This document shows, piece after piece, positions 1 to 12,149 of a DNA stretch of 64,000 nucleotides; position 1 is the first letter of the stretch, and every line of letters begins with the position of its first letter. Under the pieces are notes generated by a model. That model had not been told where the DNA came from. It did not search any database and saw only the letters and a list, made by a program, of their open reading frames with translations. Origin of the DNA: Hippophae tibetana (lineage: Eukaryota > Streptophyta > Magnoliopsida > Rosales > Elaeagnaceae); NCBI GenBank assembly GCA_037013495.1, contig CM072805.1, forward strand, positions 40,357,169 to 40,421,168, given 5' to 3'. Both the position numbers and the translations under genes were made by a program.

Positions 1-572
1 TGTAATAAATAACCTCAAACTGCATGCTAAAAAACTAGGTTTGATTGCACCTTACCTATCATTAACGCGAGCTTTTTAGAGTAATAGGCCCAAGACATCT
101 AGGGTTGCTACACCGCAAGGTTCAACTCGTGATACTGGGGTGACCTCGAGTCGTCAACGTGAAGGGATAGTAGTGGAAGATGTTACTCCGTGATAAATTT
201 ATATATATATTTTTTGGAAGTCAAATGTAAATGAAATTTTGGGACTTGAAATCATTTAATTTTAAATGTTGCATTTATTTACATATATATTTGCCTTGTT
301 TGAAATCTATATATTTTTGAAGTTTCTGTGTTAGTGTGGTATATATAATTTAGAGGATTTAAGGCCGTGTTGATCTTAAATTTATTTATCGAGTGAGCAA
401 ATAACTTTTAAGAAGTAATTGCAATCCATTTAACTTAATGAATTATAGTAAAGTAAATTTGGACGACTTGTTTGAAACAACGGGGTTATTGCCATCTTAA
501 AAAGTACTTCCCGTAATAGGAAGGCGATCTATTTCTAATCAAGGTGAGAAGATAAGTTCAACCTCAATAATG

Positions 573-1289
573 ATGCCAATTTTGTCTCATATGAGAAAAC
601 ACGTTGTTTCCCCTACTCATAGCAAGGAGGTTAATCAAACTCCTCCGAAGGTTGCAAAGAGGAAAATTAATTAAATATGCCCTAAAATTTCTAAGTCGTC
701 TACTCCCTTTGTGAGTAAGGCGTGTATTGAAAAATCACTACATAACGAGGTGTCCACTTTAAAGGATATTAAGCCTTTACAGAGTATATATCCTCCCCTG
801 AAAGAAAGAGGTGAGACAAGCGTGGTGAAGAATATTTTCAAAGATGGTATGTTTAATGCATCTCGTGCGCAAGAAGAATTATATCATCATTTTGAAGTGC
901 CCGAAGATCGTCCTTCTATTTACATAGCCCGCAAGAGAGAAGGAGGGCCTATGTGGCATATGTTTGATGTAAGTGATGAAAAATGAATTTATAACAAAGT
1001 GGATTGGTATGTATTTATTAATATTTTATTATCCGTTTTTTAGGCCATAGCTATAGCAAAAGATGCAGAGAAAGAAGCAAAAATATGTCAAGAAACAAAT
1101 GAATGTATAGATCAAGAGTTACGTGTGTGGAAAGCACAATGTAAAGTCTTGAAAGAAGATTTAGCGGATTCTCGAGAAGATTTGAAGTTAGCACTTCTTG
1201 AACAAGAAAAATATAAAAATGAGAGGGACAAATTGCGCAAATTAGTGGAGTATTGGAAAAATAGAGCGCTTGGGAAGGAACAAATATAA
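573..1289 (+). pseudogene. Two-exon coiled-coil reading frame, probably transposon-associated and decayed
   Basis: An open frame runs from ATG 573, is interrupted by TAA at 672-674, then continues to a GTAAGT donor at 969. A 75-bp intron ends with AG at 1042-1043, and exon 2 (1044-1289) continues in the same phase to TAA. Exon 2 is almost entirely charged heptad-like sequence (LKEDLADSREDLKLALLEQE), a predicted coiled coil. Positions 14-193 hold another open stretch with one TAG at 77-79 and may be an upstream exon. I do not recognise the family. The layout (upstream globular part, C-terminal coiled coil, next to a gypsy element) resembles the extra ORFs of plant retrotransposons, but that is inference. 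No ATG-initiated intact product is visible. Confidence 0.35.
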
Positions 1290-1299
1290 GATTTCTTCA

Positions 1300-4140
1300 T
1301 AAGTGTGTTAGTAATAATTTGTTTGTAGTAATGCTTGAGCAATCTACAATATCATATGGTGAGGTAGACACCACTTTGATAACCATGTTGGATACCAGCC
1401 TCTCGAACTCAACCTACATTTTTTAAGGACTCAATCTTCTTTTTGATGATTTCATTCTTCTTTCTAGCAAATTTTTGCTTTCTTTGTTGGATCAGCTTTT
1501 TGGTATGATCTAAACACAACTCATGGGAGATGATATCTGAATCTATGCCGTGCATGTCCTCAGGTTTCTAAGCGAACAAATCTTTGTTATTTTTCAAGAA
1601 ATCAACAAGGGTAATTTTAAATGAAGGAGATAGTGCACCATTGATTTTAACATATTGTTTGCTCTCTGTGTCTCCTATAAGGATTATATTATACTCACTA
1701 TGAGCCTCCATGATGGTTCGCTTACTTGTATGAACCTTTTTGAATTTATGGAAGTGACTTGCAACCTTTAGTTGCTATTTCGAGGTTTGTGGTAATGCAT
1801 TCTTCGTGGCAGCATTGTAGCAACTTTGTGCCCTATCTTGTTCCCCTTCAATTTGTCGTATCCCATCGACGGTAGGATATTTAATCAACTGATGATACAT
1901 CAAAAGGTACTGCCATCGACGATAGCATTATAAGATGTGGGAGTATTTAAAACGACGAAGGTTGTTAAAACTATGGATCTTTCTACTGACATTGGTAGAC
2001 GTATAGTTTCTACCGACATTGTTACACTGCCATTGAAACCAATAAGAGGCATTTGTTACGAGGTGATTTCTTTGGGATCTATGTTTATGTCAAGGAGAAC
2101 GGATAAATATAAGAGATCAAATGAACTATCATTGTTAACTAATATCCTACGAGAGGATTCTCATGAGGATGTAGGCATTCTTTGTCTTCAAAAATAATAG
2201 GATACAAATGTCCTTCCCATCTCATTGCATATATTAATCGTTCTGTGTCTCGAGCCTCTATTGCATATCTTTTTTTTGGAATTATTAGAGTGACCAACCA
2301 TGGTAGGACCACCATGTATGATGTGTATTATCTGCACATCCCCTAGTGGAATGTCGTGTCCTCTATTTGGCTCATTTCGAATCGGAATTGATTTTTCTGG
2401 TGTCTTGACCCTTCGATCTGAATTTTCCCTCTGAATTTCTTCTCGTGGATTCTTGGCTTTATCAACTATATATCCTACATACCCTTCTGAACGTAGGTGA
2501 TTAATTTCTAATTTTAAATGGCGACAGTCCTGAGTCCAATGCCTCGTGTCTCCATGGAATGCACAATATTTATTGGGGTTCCTGAATGGAGCTTTCATAG
2601 CTGGTGGCCAATTTACGTTATTGAATCGTTCCATACGACGCACTACTTCCACTAACCTTACACGTAATAAGGGTCCACGAAAGGGAGACAAAGCTTGGTT
2701 CCAAGTGTTGGGATTGTTCTTCGATCTAATGGCGGATTTGAAACGGGAAAAGTTAGTACGCTTATCGCCCACATGTCTTCTGTCTTCTTCAATCTTACTG
2801 AAAGAGGGTTGCCTCTGGTTTTTATTAACTAATGGTTTGCTTGATTTCATCTCTTTCCACATTAATTTTTTTGAGTTTTCTCATAAACTACATCTAATGA
2901 AAGTGGTGTGGATTTCGTCAATTATATGAAAAGGACATTATCACGCTTTATGCCCTTTCGAAAAGCTTCTATGGCTATCAAATCGAGGCATTGACTAATT
3001 TTCATCTTTTTTTTAAATCTTTGCATGTATGTTTCAATTGATTCATCCTTCTCTTTGATAATCGGGAATAGGTGATGTGACTCCTTCTTAATAGGTTTGT
3101 TACAAGCGTAATTGGTAATGAATATTCTGACCATAGCGTCAAAGCTAACAATACTCTTGGGGGTAATTCCATAAACCATTGTTGGGCTGAATCTTGAAGA
3201 GTAGTTGCAAATAACTTAGAGTGTATGGATTCTTGTTTATTTTCAAGTAGGTTGACCACAACCATAGCCATTTTGAATTGAAGAACATACGCAACAGGAT
3301 CTTTAGTTCCCTTGTACGCGGGACATTTAGAGGCACTAAATTTAGGGGGAGGTACCGTTAACTCAATGAAGTTAGAGCAAGGAGACGTAGATAATTGATT
3401 ACAAACATTTTCTATATCACCCCAAGGTTTTGCCTTTTCCTATCTTACAAATCTATCATTAGCCTTGATCCACATCTTTTCTTCCATCTCTTTTAATCTT
3501 GTGTCTAACTCTCCACTCGGATCGTGCAGTGGAATGGACTCAATCGTCTGTCTATGAGTTGGAGGATTTGGGTAAGAAGTCCCTCCAATGATGGGAGGAT
3601 CAGAAACCATGTGCGGCGTTGTTCCCTCACTGCTCATTGATGAGGATTTAAAGTATGAGTTGCATGCTCTCTTTTGGGAGGTTGATGTACCATCTGAGAG
3701 TTGCGAGGTGTAAAAAGGGAACTAGATGTGTCCTAGTAGATGTTTCATTCTAATCGAGATCTTAATTCCTTATTATCCTTTTGACATTCAATGAAAACTT
3801 GTTGTAATTCTGTAATCTGTTTTTGAAGTCCTCATATCATCACATCTCCTTCATAAGGAGGATTATCACACAAGTTTGATAATTGCTCTTCGCTAGCTAA
3901 AGTGGGTCTTATGGCACGGTTTGATAGCGACCTGATGGGTGAAGAGTTGAGCGTTTTATTATTAAGGTCATATTCTAGAGCCTCTGGAATGAGATCTTTT
4001 GGTTCTAGAGCCTCTGGGAAGAGGTCGTTTGGATCTAGAGCTTCTCGAACGAGATTGTTTGGTTGGATAATGAATGGATGATCCATCTGGAGTTGAAAGT
4101 GACACAAATAAATTCTCTTAAAATAAAGCAGTTGATTAAA
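1300..4140 (-). pseudogene. Ty3/gypsy gag-pol remnant (gag, protease, start of RT)
   Basis: Read on the minus strand, a retrotransposon gag is recognisable at about 3,350-2,920 (DSAQQWFMELPP, then a block ending KEKDESIETYMQRFKKKM). It is followed by a gag C-terminal zinc-binding-like motif (YCAFHGDTRHWTQDCRHLK, near 2,490-2,560). The linker before protease is visible near 2,150-2,200. The entry into reverse transcriptase lies near 1,900-1,430, with a degenerate form of the gypsy hallmark DMPGIDP (here DMHGIDSDIISHEL). The frame is broken at about 3,150 and elsewhere, and a Trp codon is replaced by TAG at 1568-1570. RT core, RNase H and integrase are missing, so the copy is truncated near 1.3-1.4 kb. 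The order and motifs suggest the Tat/Athila side of Ty3/gypsy, but the clade is inferred. Confidence 0.85.
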
Positions 4141-4146
4141 AAAATT

Positions 4147-4168
4147 AGTTCCCACAGACGACGCCAAT
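4147..4168 (-). other. Primer-binding-site-like sequence of the gypsy element
   Basis: On the minus strand the LTR end (…AAACA) is followed by ATTGGCGTCGTCTGTGGG. This closely resembles the TTGGCGCCGTCTGTGGG-type sequence found just after 5' LTRs of many plant Ty3/gypsy elements. It sits directly upstream of the gag frame, as expected for a PBS. The priming tRNA is not identified. Confidence 0.5.
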
Positions 4169-5441
4169 TGTTTAGAGAGAATTTAGGTATATGATTTTAG
4201 TGATTTTTAGTGAGAAGTGAGAAATAGAAAAATTAGAACATCCTCTCTATTCTCCCCATTTAAGGGGTATATATATGTATATCTTACGTACTTAGCGGGG
4301 TGCGTATTAAGCAACCTGGATGGCACAAACTAGTTTCTACAGAAATCAGATCGTTACAAGCATTTACAAACAAGGGGAGGTTGTTTAGGTGTAGGTCGCT
4401 CATGGAGAAAGATTGATCGCGTCGGGATACAATAGCTTTCACCAGGTCTTGACATGCAAGATCTCATTGTTTGATAATGAGGTACTTTTGTCGACTGGGT
4501 TTGTATGTCACTACTACAAAAAGGGTATTAAAGTCGGTTCACGTGATGAACCGACTTTAATTTTTTTTTATTTACAAAATTTACTCATTTTCTATTATAC
4601 TCAAATTAAAACATGTATTCGATCACTACAAATATTTGAAAAATAAAATATTAATTAATAGTAGAAAAATTACCATGGTGTTGTTCTATGTTATTCAAGA
4701 TCATCATATTCTTCTCCTGATGTTATAATACAAACCTACATATATAATACAAAAATTTATACACATAAATAATAACACATAATAACAGGAAAAAAATATG
4801 AATAATAAGTGCATAAAATTAATAGAAATACTTACAAAAGTAAATGAAGTGACAAAATTAAGGAAATGAAGAAAAATGGTATTTTCTAAGTGAAAAATGG
4901 GTATAAAAATTTGAGTATTTTGCTAAAAAAATAGTGGATTTAAAAGATTAGTTAGAGAGGAAGAAAACCTACTAATCGGCGCTAGAATTGGTAGTCGTAG
5001 GTGACCGGAAAATGAGAAAGAGTTGAAGAGAAGTGGATGAGGTTTTGAGTTTTTGAGAGTTATGCAGCACTTAAAATAATTTCTGTCTGGGGAAGAAAGA
5101 AGAAAAAAGAATTTATCCACGTGTGTAGCGTCGGTTCCACGTGTCAATTGACGCTATGCTACGTGGATAGCGTTGGTTCTAGGTGTCAACTGACGCTACG
5201 TCTACGTGTAGTGTCGGTTCGACACGTCAACTGACGCTACGTCTTATGTAGATAGCGTTGGTTTTATACTAAAACGACTTTAAATTCATTATAAGTCAAT
5301 TTTTTCCAAAACCTGATTTTACATATCGATTTAAATACTCATTTTTGTAGTAGTGTTGCAGGTCATTTGTTGAACCAGTCATATATCGTCGCTTTACTTT
5401 AACGAGGATACCTGCACTTATTAAGTCGTATGTCTATTACA
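4169..5441 (-). mobile_element. LTR of the gypsy element, split by a CACTA insertion
   Basis: The + strand starts TGTTTAGAGAG immediately next to the PBS-like motif. The minus-strand reading therefore ends in CA, as an LTR should. A TATA-like stretch lies near 4,268-4,285. LTR sequence resumes after the CACTA insertion (5,356 onward). A plausible outer end is the CA at 5,440-5,441, giving an LTR of about 426 bp without the insert. The second LTR is absent, so the outer boundary and any target duplication cannot be verified. Confidence 0.45.
4509..5355. mobile_element. Non-autonomous CACTA element (847 bp)
   Basis: The left end is CACTACTACAAAAAGGG and the right end is TTTTTGTAGTAGTG, an inverted repeat starting with the CACTA signature. 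Just inside the left end is a perfect hairpin (TAAAGTCGGTTCA / TGAACCGACTTTA, 4,529-4,559). The right subterminal zone (5,125-5,265) carries three diverged repeats built on GTAGCGTCGGTT and TGACGCTA(C/T). The segment at 4,690-4,725 matches 60,061-60,110, the 3' coding end of ORF2 in the large CACTA at the right of the window, so this is an internally deleted member of that family. It encodes nothing. The 3-bp flanks (TGT / TTG) do not match, so the target duplication is mutated or the border is off by a base. Confidence 0.85.
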
Positions 5442-6877
5442 TATTTAATACCAAATAGAATCTATTAATTAAGTTATGTGTCGCAATTAGATAGTTTATC
5501 AATATGTTTGTTCTTAGTTGAAGTAATATTTTCTAAAATTTATCTTTGTTTGGGAACTAATATGTCCTAGAAATGAATGATCGTATTTCAAGGTCATCAT
5601 CACCAATATGAAGCTAATGAAGAAAAATGCATTTCTTTTAATACGTTCATTTGTGCTTAATATTATTTTGTTTAAATGTCAAAAATTATATTACTAATCA
5701 GGACTCCTTGAGCTTAAATTCACACTTTTGAGTGAACCTTAATTAAGGTATTGTTCTAGCTTCATACAGTAATATTCTAGGCCTCAAATAATTCTTTCCG
5801 GCTCATCAGGTCTCTATTAATAATCGAGCCCTTGAATTTTTAATGTTGTTTTCTATTACATAACTGTTGCTTGGTTAATTTCAGGTTTTCCAACTACGTT
5901 GATATGAAGTTTAAGGGCTTAGTGCCAATCAGATTATTGTATATTAGATGATCTTTTATGTCATAAACCAATATCAGTGCGGGGATTAGAAATGCTTTGT
6001 TTTGTGTATCTAAGACATCTGATTGTAAATGTAAATCACAGACAACTTAAATAACTAATTTAGCCCTTTTTGTGCCATGCGTATGGTAATTGTGAAACCA
6101 TGTGTGCGTGAACCATAGGTTATGAAAAATCTAGCAATGATTTTCAATACTGAACTTTTCAAATGTAACCATTAATAAATATCAAATTCATTAAAAACAT
6201 AAACAATTATTAAACATCTAGCTCATTGTAATGAATTTTTTTTACTTGAAAGTTCAATAATTAGATACATTGTTATTACAAAATTATATCGGTTCCTTCT
6301 CATCTCTTTGAGTGGGATGTAATTTACGTTTTTTAAATTTTTTTAACTTTAATTTTTATATGCATGATATAATATATTATTCAAATAATTTTACATTTAA
6401 TATCTTAATTTTTTTTTTATGTTATAGAAAAAATATGTGTATGATATTTTTATACATGTACATCTCATTTTTTAAATATGTAAAATATATATTTTTATGT
6501 TATATATATATGGATTATTAAAAAAATTAAAAATAAAATTCTATTAAGATTATACAATTCAATTAAATTTTATTTGATTTGCCTTATTTCCTCGTCTTTA
6601 ATTTGAAAAGTTTGTGTTCTGTCATGAAGTCGAATAATACTTTGCTTAATTATTGGTTTGGATTAGACTGTCGGTGTTTTGCTGTAGCAATAATACTTTA
6701 TTGATCGGCCTATACTTTACACTTCACAGTTAGCAGATAATTTAATTCTTTTTAATATTTATATTGCTTCAAAAGAAGTGTGTGTATATATATATATATA
6801 TATATACTAATGATCTACCTACTGATGAACAACAAAAAAGAAGACGACATCAATACTAAATTACGGGCTATCCATTT
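5442..6877. other. Intergenic, AT-rich, 5' flank of the CNGC gene
   Basis: No coding potential or recognisable element was seen. From about 6,180 on it is strongly A/T-rich with poly-T and TA runs. The part adjoining the CNGC start should hold its promoter and 5' UTR, but no TATA box can be separated from the (TA)n background at 6,785-6,806. Confidence 0.4.
6785..6806. repeat. (TA)n microsatellite
   Basis: About eleven uninterrupted TA units, 72 bp upstream of the CNGC start codon. It could also serve as a TATA element. Confidence 0.9.
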
Positions 6878-9389
6878 ATGGATAAACTTAGTGAGAATCA
6901 AAAGGCTAATGATCATGATCACGTAGTAATCAGGTTTGTTATCGAACAAATTAATAATATCTTCATTGATTATTATTTTCTTTTACTTTTTTAAATTTCA
7001 TATCATCGAGTTATTTTCTTTTAATTAACTATGTCTATTTGCTTATGCTTTTCATACTTGTAAAAGTGTCTCTAGAAGTAAAAAATATATTTCTGAAAAT
7101 ATTAAAAAAAAATACACTAAAAAATATGTTTGATATTTTGTGTTATGATAAAAGTATTTCTTTCAAAAAAACTTAGTTTATTTTTATTTTTTAATTATAT
7201 CACACATCCACGAACATATAACCTGATGTGTGTTTGAACTTCACGAGTCAATCAATTGTTATCTAAAATTAGTTTTATCAGAAATGATTTTTATCATATA
7301 TATATATATAAGCAAATTAACTCAATATATTTTTTACTATATCTCAAAAAAAATTATTATTGTTTTTTTATTTTGATGATGTTCATATTTTGATTGTTTT
7401 TTATTCTTATTCAGTGTTGATAAAAACGATCCAACCACTCAACAAGTACGACAACGTTTGAAAATAGAAGAAAATAAACCAAGGGATTCTATCAAGTACT
7501 TGACAGAAAGAACAACGAAGGAAATTGTAAACCCAAATAGAAAGAAAATTCACAAGTGGAATGAAATATTCTTTTGGGCATTTGTGTTTGGAATAGTAAC
7601 AGACCCTTTATTCTTATACATTCCTATTATTGACGAACAAAAAATATGTGTCGGAGTAGACAAAAACATGATGATTGTAGCTATTGTTCTAAGATCTTTC
7701 ACTGATATATTTTACATTATACATCTTACTTCTGAAATTATTAGCAGTAGTACATTAAAGGATGAAGAAGCAAGTGGTAGTGCTCGTAAAAATATATTAG
7801 AAAAAGGAAGGGTAAAATGGTCATTTAGATTAGTTATCAAGAAATTAGTGAGGAGAGACATAATATATGATATACTTGGTGTTATTCCAGTGCCTCAAGT
7901 TATAGTTTTGACCTTCATTTCAAATACGAAAAGCAACAAATACCATTTGAATAATACATTCAATATATGCATACTTGTGAATCTCATTCTATTTTTGCAA
8001 TATGCACCAAGGTGTTTTAGAATTATAAGAACTTGGTTGCAGTACAAATGGAATATTCTTTCAACTCGTTCAATCACTGTTTGGGTTAAAATTTTCTTGA
8101 ACCTGTTTCTCTTCATGACTGCTAGTCATGTAAGTCTCTCTCTCTATTACCTTTTAGAAATATAACTAATCTATTTTATACTTTTTGTACTTTCTAAATA
8201 TAATATTATACCAATTGTATTGTAATATAATGATATATGCTTCTTGATTCCATGATGGTGTACCTTTGGACTTTGTTAGTATATTTATGCGTATGAGTCG
8301 GTTTGTAAATGTTACTTCAAAAAAAAATTAAAATACTAAATATAATAAATTTATAATGCAACTTAGTTGATGTATCAAATTTTGATTGGATATTGTATTA
8401 GAATCTAGAAAATAGTATGATTAATGAAATTACTTCGTATGAGTTTTATATGTTATAAATTTGTAACATAATGTTCTTTACCAAATGTAACAAGTTCATA
8501 TTCCACCCTTGTTTCGGAAAAAATATAGTATTCAATGCATTTTTATTAAAAAAAATACTAACTTTTTTACATAATTATATAGATATATATTGAAATTAAT
8601 TTCCTCCATTTTTCTTGGTCATACTTAATTAGGTGGCAGGAGCATTTTTTTACATAATATCACTCCAATTTGAGACAATGTGTTGGAACAATGCTTGTAA
8701 AGAGCATAGTGGATGTGTTATTGAGTCTTTCGATTGCGAAAGCTTTAGTGGCAACATCGTCTCAAGGGATCATCTGAAATTTATAACTCAAACTTGTAAT
8801 CCAAATCAAAAAAATAACAATTCGGCAATCCAACTTTTTAATTATGGAATATTTTTAGAAAAGATTCAATCTGGTATTCATCATTCAACAGATTTTCCTA
8901 AAAAAATTCATGCAGTGCCTTTGGTGGGGTTTGCAAAGTTTAAGGTACCTACTATATATTTACTAACTATACCAACTAAATTGTTGTTAATTCATTATTA
9001 TTATTACACCACTTATTAATACGTTAAATTTGTACAATTAATATGTATATATCTATTGTTAAAAACTTAGGACTAACTTAACCAAATAAGATCTCATTAA
9101 GTTAAAGATTATTTAAGTTTATAAGTAGTTTTGCTGTTTTGTTCCTAATTAATGTGTGATAAGGATACTTAACAATTCACTCCACACGGCGGACAAATGT
9201 GGATATTAACGCAACGGTGAAACTGTGGTAGAGTCTAATTAGGTCAAATCACATATAAACTAAGCTCAGTTTTGATACTATTTTAGAAACTTAAGGTTAA
9301 CTTAATCCAATAAGATCTTATTAAGTTAAGGATACAAACTTATAAACAATTTTGGTGCTTTGTTACTATTACAACAAGAATACTTAACA

Positions 9390-9427
<38 letters not shown>

Positions 9428-11358
9428 TAAATTATTAATATATTTATATATTTATACATGATGCATGCAGTTCTTTTGGTCAAACCCTTCAAACAGGCAG
9501 TGGAATTATATGGGAGCAATTGATGGCAGCTCTCGTGTGTATATTTGGCTTGATTCTGTTCACAGTTTTTATTGGAAATGTACAGGTAGGTTGGTCAAAA
9601 CTTATTACGTAGAATTCTTCTCGCTTATTTTTGATTTGTTATTATAAATATTGATAATAAATTGCGTAAGAATTTGAAATAAACAAATCAGAAAAACATA
9701 ATCAAACAAGAGAAAAACAATATTTACTTGGTTTAATTTATAATGTGTGAATCTAATATATGGAGGAGCCAAATTCTCTCCAATTCCCTATAATCTTGAA
9801 TATGAGATACACTCTCAAGCTTTCTTCAAAAGCAGTTGCACACACACTCACTTGTTTACGGCAAGAACTCACCTCTTTGACAGGAACTATCACACACACA
9901 CACATAACAAGCTCTAACAAGTTTTCGAGTTTTCATTCTGCCCCGAAAGGCTAGTCATGTCATTCTATTTGTAACGTACACATAGTTTGGCACCCTTATA
10001 TTAGAAAATATATCTCCTACAACAGCCTTACATAAGTAACACTGCAACTCAACCATATTAACTGTCATGCGCAAGTCTTGTGTAGTACATCAATAGCCCA
10101 GGGGTGCATTGCATCTTATGAGTCACAGCAGTTAAAGTTACAGTATAAGCGACAAATAGGTGGGTGAAAGTGGTTGAAAATGAGACTCTTATTGTATAAA
10201 ATAGTGAACAAATTATATATGTATTGGATCGAATTGGATAATTAATGTAAATCTAATGAATTTATTATTCGTTATGTCAAAGACATATATGCAGATGGAA
10301 GCTACAACAACAGAGGAGACAAGAAAAAAGTCGATAGCAAAGGAAGGAGAAGTAGAGTTATGGATATACAGACATAGCCTACCCAAGGATATAAAGACTA
10401 CCATTATGCCTGTATTACTTCGTAAACTCAGGAAAAACAAAGATGTTGACGTGGAAAATCTATTATACTCTCTTCCTCCGAATCATAAAAGAGCTATCAA
10501 GCGCCACCTTTGTTTTTGTGCTTTACTAAAAGTAAGTTTTTTTTTTCTCTATTTTAAGATTTTATTGAAAATGACTTAAAATAATTAAAGTATCTACAAA
10601 TAACATAACATTAAAATAACTAAATTGTATAAATATAAGGTAAAATAACCAAGATGTTTAATTTGTGAAAATAAGTGATGTGTACTTTTTTTAATCATTA
10701 ATTATCAAATATATTACAAATCCTTAACATTTTTTACATTGATCATTATTAATTTATTAATTAATTTCCTTCTAATTAATTAAACCTTTTATTTTCTTTC
10801 ATGTAAAATTATAAGGTGCCAATATTACAAAGGATGGATATAAGAGTTTTAGAAGCTATTATTGAACGTTTGAATCCAGTGATTTATCCTGAGAACACTT
10901 ATATTATTCGAAAAAGAGAACCAGTTGGTTCAATGATTTTCATAATGCAAGGGACTGCATGGAGCTTTACAACAAGTAGTGGCTGTAACAAATTAAGTGA
11001 AGAAAGTAGCACCTCATCATCTACTTATTTGAAAGATCATAGTGTTCATGAGTGTCTTGATAAGGGTGATTTATGTGGAGTAGAACTAGCATATTGGGCA
11101 TTGGAATTGGTTTCTTCTATGTCTAATGTACCCATCTCAACCAAGACCATCAAAGCTTACACAAAAGTTGAAGGCTTAGTTATTATGGCCAAAGACTTGA
11201 GATACGTGGTCTTCGAACAATGGTGGGTATTGTCCAAACAGAACCTTCTTCAACATTTTGTACCCGAATCTCAATTGGAGAATATTGCAGCTTCCAAAAT
11301 ACAAAAGGCTTGGAGACACCATAAAATAAAATATAAATGTAACTACCCACTCGATTAG
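6878..11358 (+). CDS. Cyclic nucleotide-gated ion channel (CNGC), six exons, one +1 frameshift
   Basis: Predicted plasma-membrane, calmodulin-regulated cation channel. Exons: 6878-6933, 7415-8129, 8633-8944, 9471-9585, 10283-10531, 10816-11358, all with GT-AG borders. S1-S5 lie in exons 2-3 (S1 around WNEIFFWAFVFGIVTDPLFL). The pore is encoded as CLWWGLQSL in exon 3 plus SSFGQTLQTG in exon 4. S6 (VCIFGLILFTVFIGNVQ) is in exon 4. The C-linker with AIKRHLC and the cyclic-nucleotide-binding domain (CGVELAYWAL) follow, then an IQ motif (ASKIQKAWRHH). The pore and S6 frame is reached only if the seven-A run at 8902-8908 is six; with seven the product ends early in exon 5 without selectivity filter, S6 or CNBD. 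Ignoring that base the CDS is 1,989 nt (662 aa), near the family's ~700. The N terminus is short. Introns 1-5 contain no other gene. Either a very young pseudogene or a sequence error. Confidence 0.88.
8902..8908 (+). other. Frame-breaking A7 run in CNGC exon 3
   Basis: Codons before the run read STDFPKK in frame 0. Codons after it make sense (FMQCLWWGLQSL) only in the next frame. Homologues have a Lys-Lys-Phe here (family knowledge), which would need six A. Confidence 0.8.
9057..9389 (-). mobile_element. TRIM retrotransposon, copy 1 (CNGC intron 3)
   Basis: Two direct repeats (9057-9174 and about 9281-9389, beginning TGTTAAAAACTTAGG or a degenerate form and ending ACTTAACA) flank about 105 bp of non-coding DNA. 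A degenerate initiator-tRNA-Met primer site in reverse orientation (TTTTGATACTA, 9271-9281) abuts the right repeat, so the element points to the minus strand. A perfect 5-bp target duplication TCTAT lies at 9052-9056 and 9390-9394. It encodes no protein. It is homologous over its whole length to the copy at 21,252. Confidence 0.85.
9393..9422. repeat. (AT)n microsatellite
   Basis: About fifteen AT units directly after the TRIM target duplication, inside CNGC intron 3. Confidence 0.9.
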
Positions 11359-12149
11359 CTTTTGTTGCAATTAGAGTTTCAACAGTTTTTTTTATTTTTT
11401 TATTCACATATGCTAATTTGATGTATATCTTACAGCGTTTGAATTGAAGCCATTGAAGTGTCCCATAAAAGTGTAAACAAAAGAGTCCGTATTTGAAAAC
11501 CAAGGTTTTTTATAATAATAATAAAAAAAACAGAGAGAGAGAGAGTAAGCTAGCCAGGCATTGTAAGTAGTGATATGCATCAATATTAACTTATAAAATT
11601 ATAATTTCTCAAAATATAAATCAAATAATAAATATCTTTCAAACTTTAATGACATATATCCAATTATTATGTGACATGAGGATTATGATAAAATTATTAC
11701 TTTATTTAAAAATGTTATATATTACTTTCTTAAAAAAATTATATAACAAGACTTTTAAAATAACATTTGATATCAATATTTATCATGAACTTTAATTTAA
11801 TTATTTAATATATATTTTATTTTATCTTTCCTCGTTTTAATGGATTAGTGTTAAAATTCATATCCAAATCTCCAATAAGTACATCCAAGTCAAATGTATT
11901 TGGTATTGAAAAATGCTAAATACACCATTTTTTTTCCAATACAGTCTTGCAAATATATAACTAGTCTGGGTAGAGACGCTTCCTCGTACTAAGTGTAAGA
12001 GCGAGGTATGAGCCAATTGAAATATTAGTTATCCAATCACCAAATTAAAAAATGGCCACAGACTAGTACTTGACATGAGTTGCTATAATGGTGTGTAAAA
12101 TATTGGCCAAATTATAATGTATAGAAAAAAAATTAATTAGGCAAGTGCT
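11359..12149. other. Intergenic, 3' flank of the CNGC gene
   Basis: AT-rich and non-coding. A short GA-rich run lies at about 11,530-11,547. No gene or element recognised. Confidence 0.4.

Noticed and set aside
7895..8116. Minus-strand open frame inside the CNGC gene
   Set aside because: It is the antisense of exon 2. The + strand gives clear channel sequence with proper splice sites.
9760..9954. Open frame MEEPNSLQFPII in CNGC intron 4
   Set aside because: It lies between the verified exons 4 and 5, contains a CACACA run, and shows no recognisable domain.
11183..11503. Minus-strand frames over the CNGC 3' end
   Set aside because: Antisense of the CNBD/IQ exon, without independent support.
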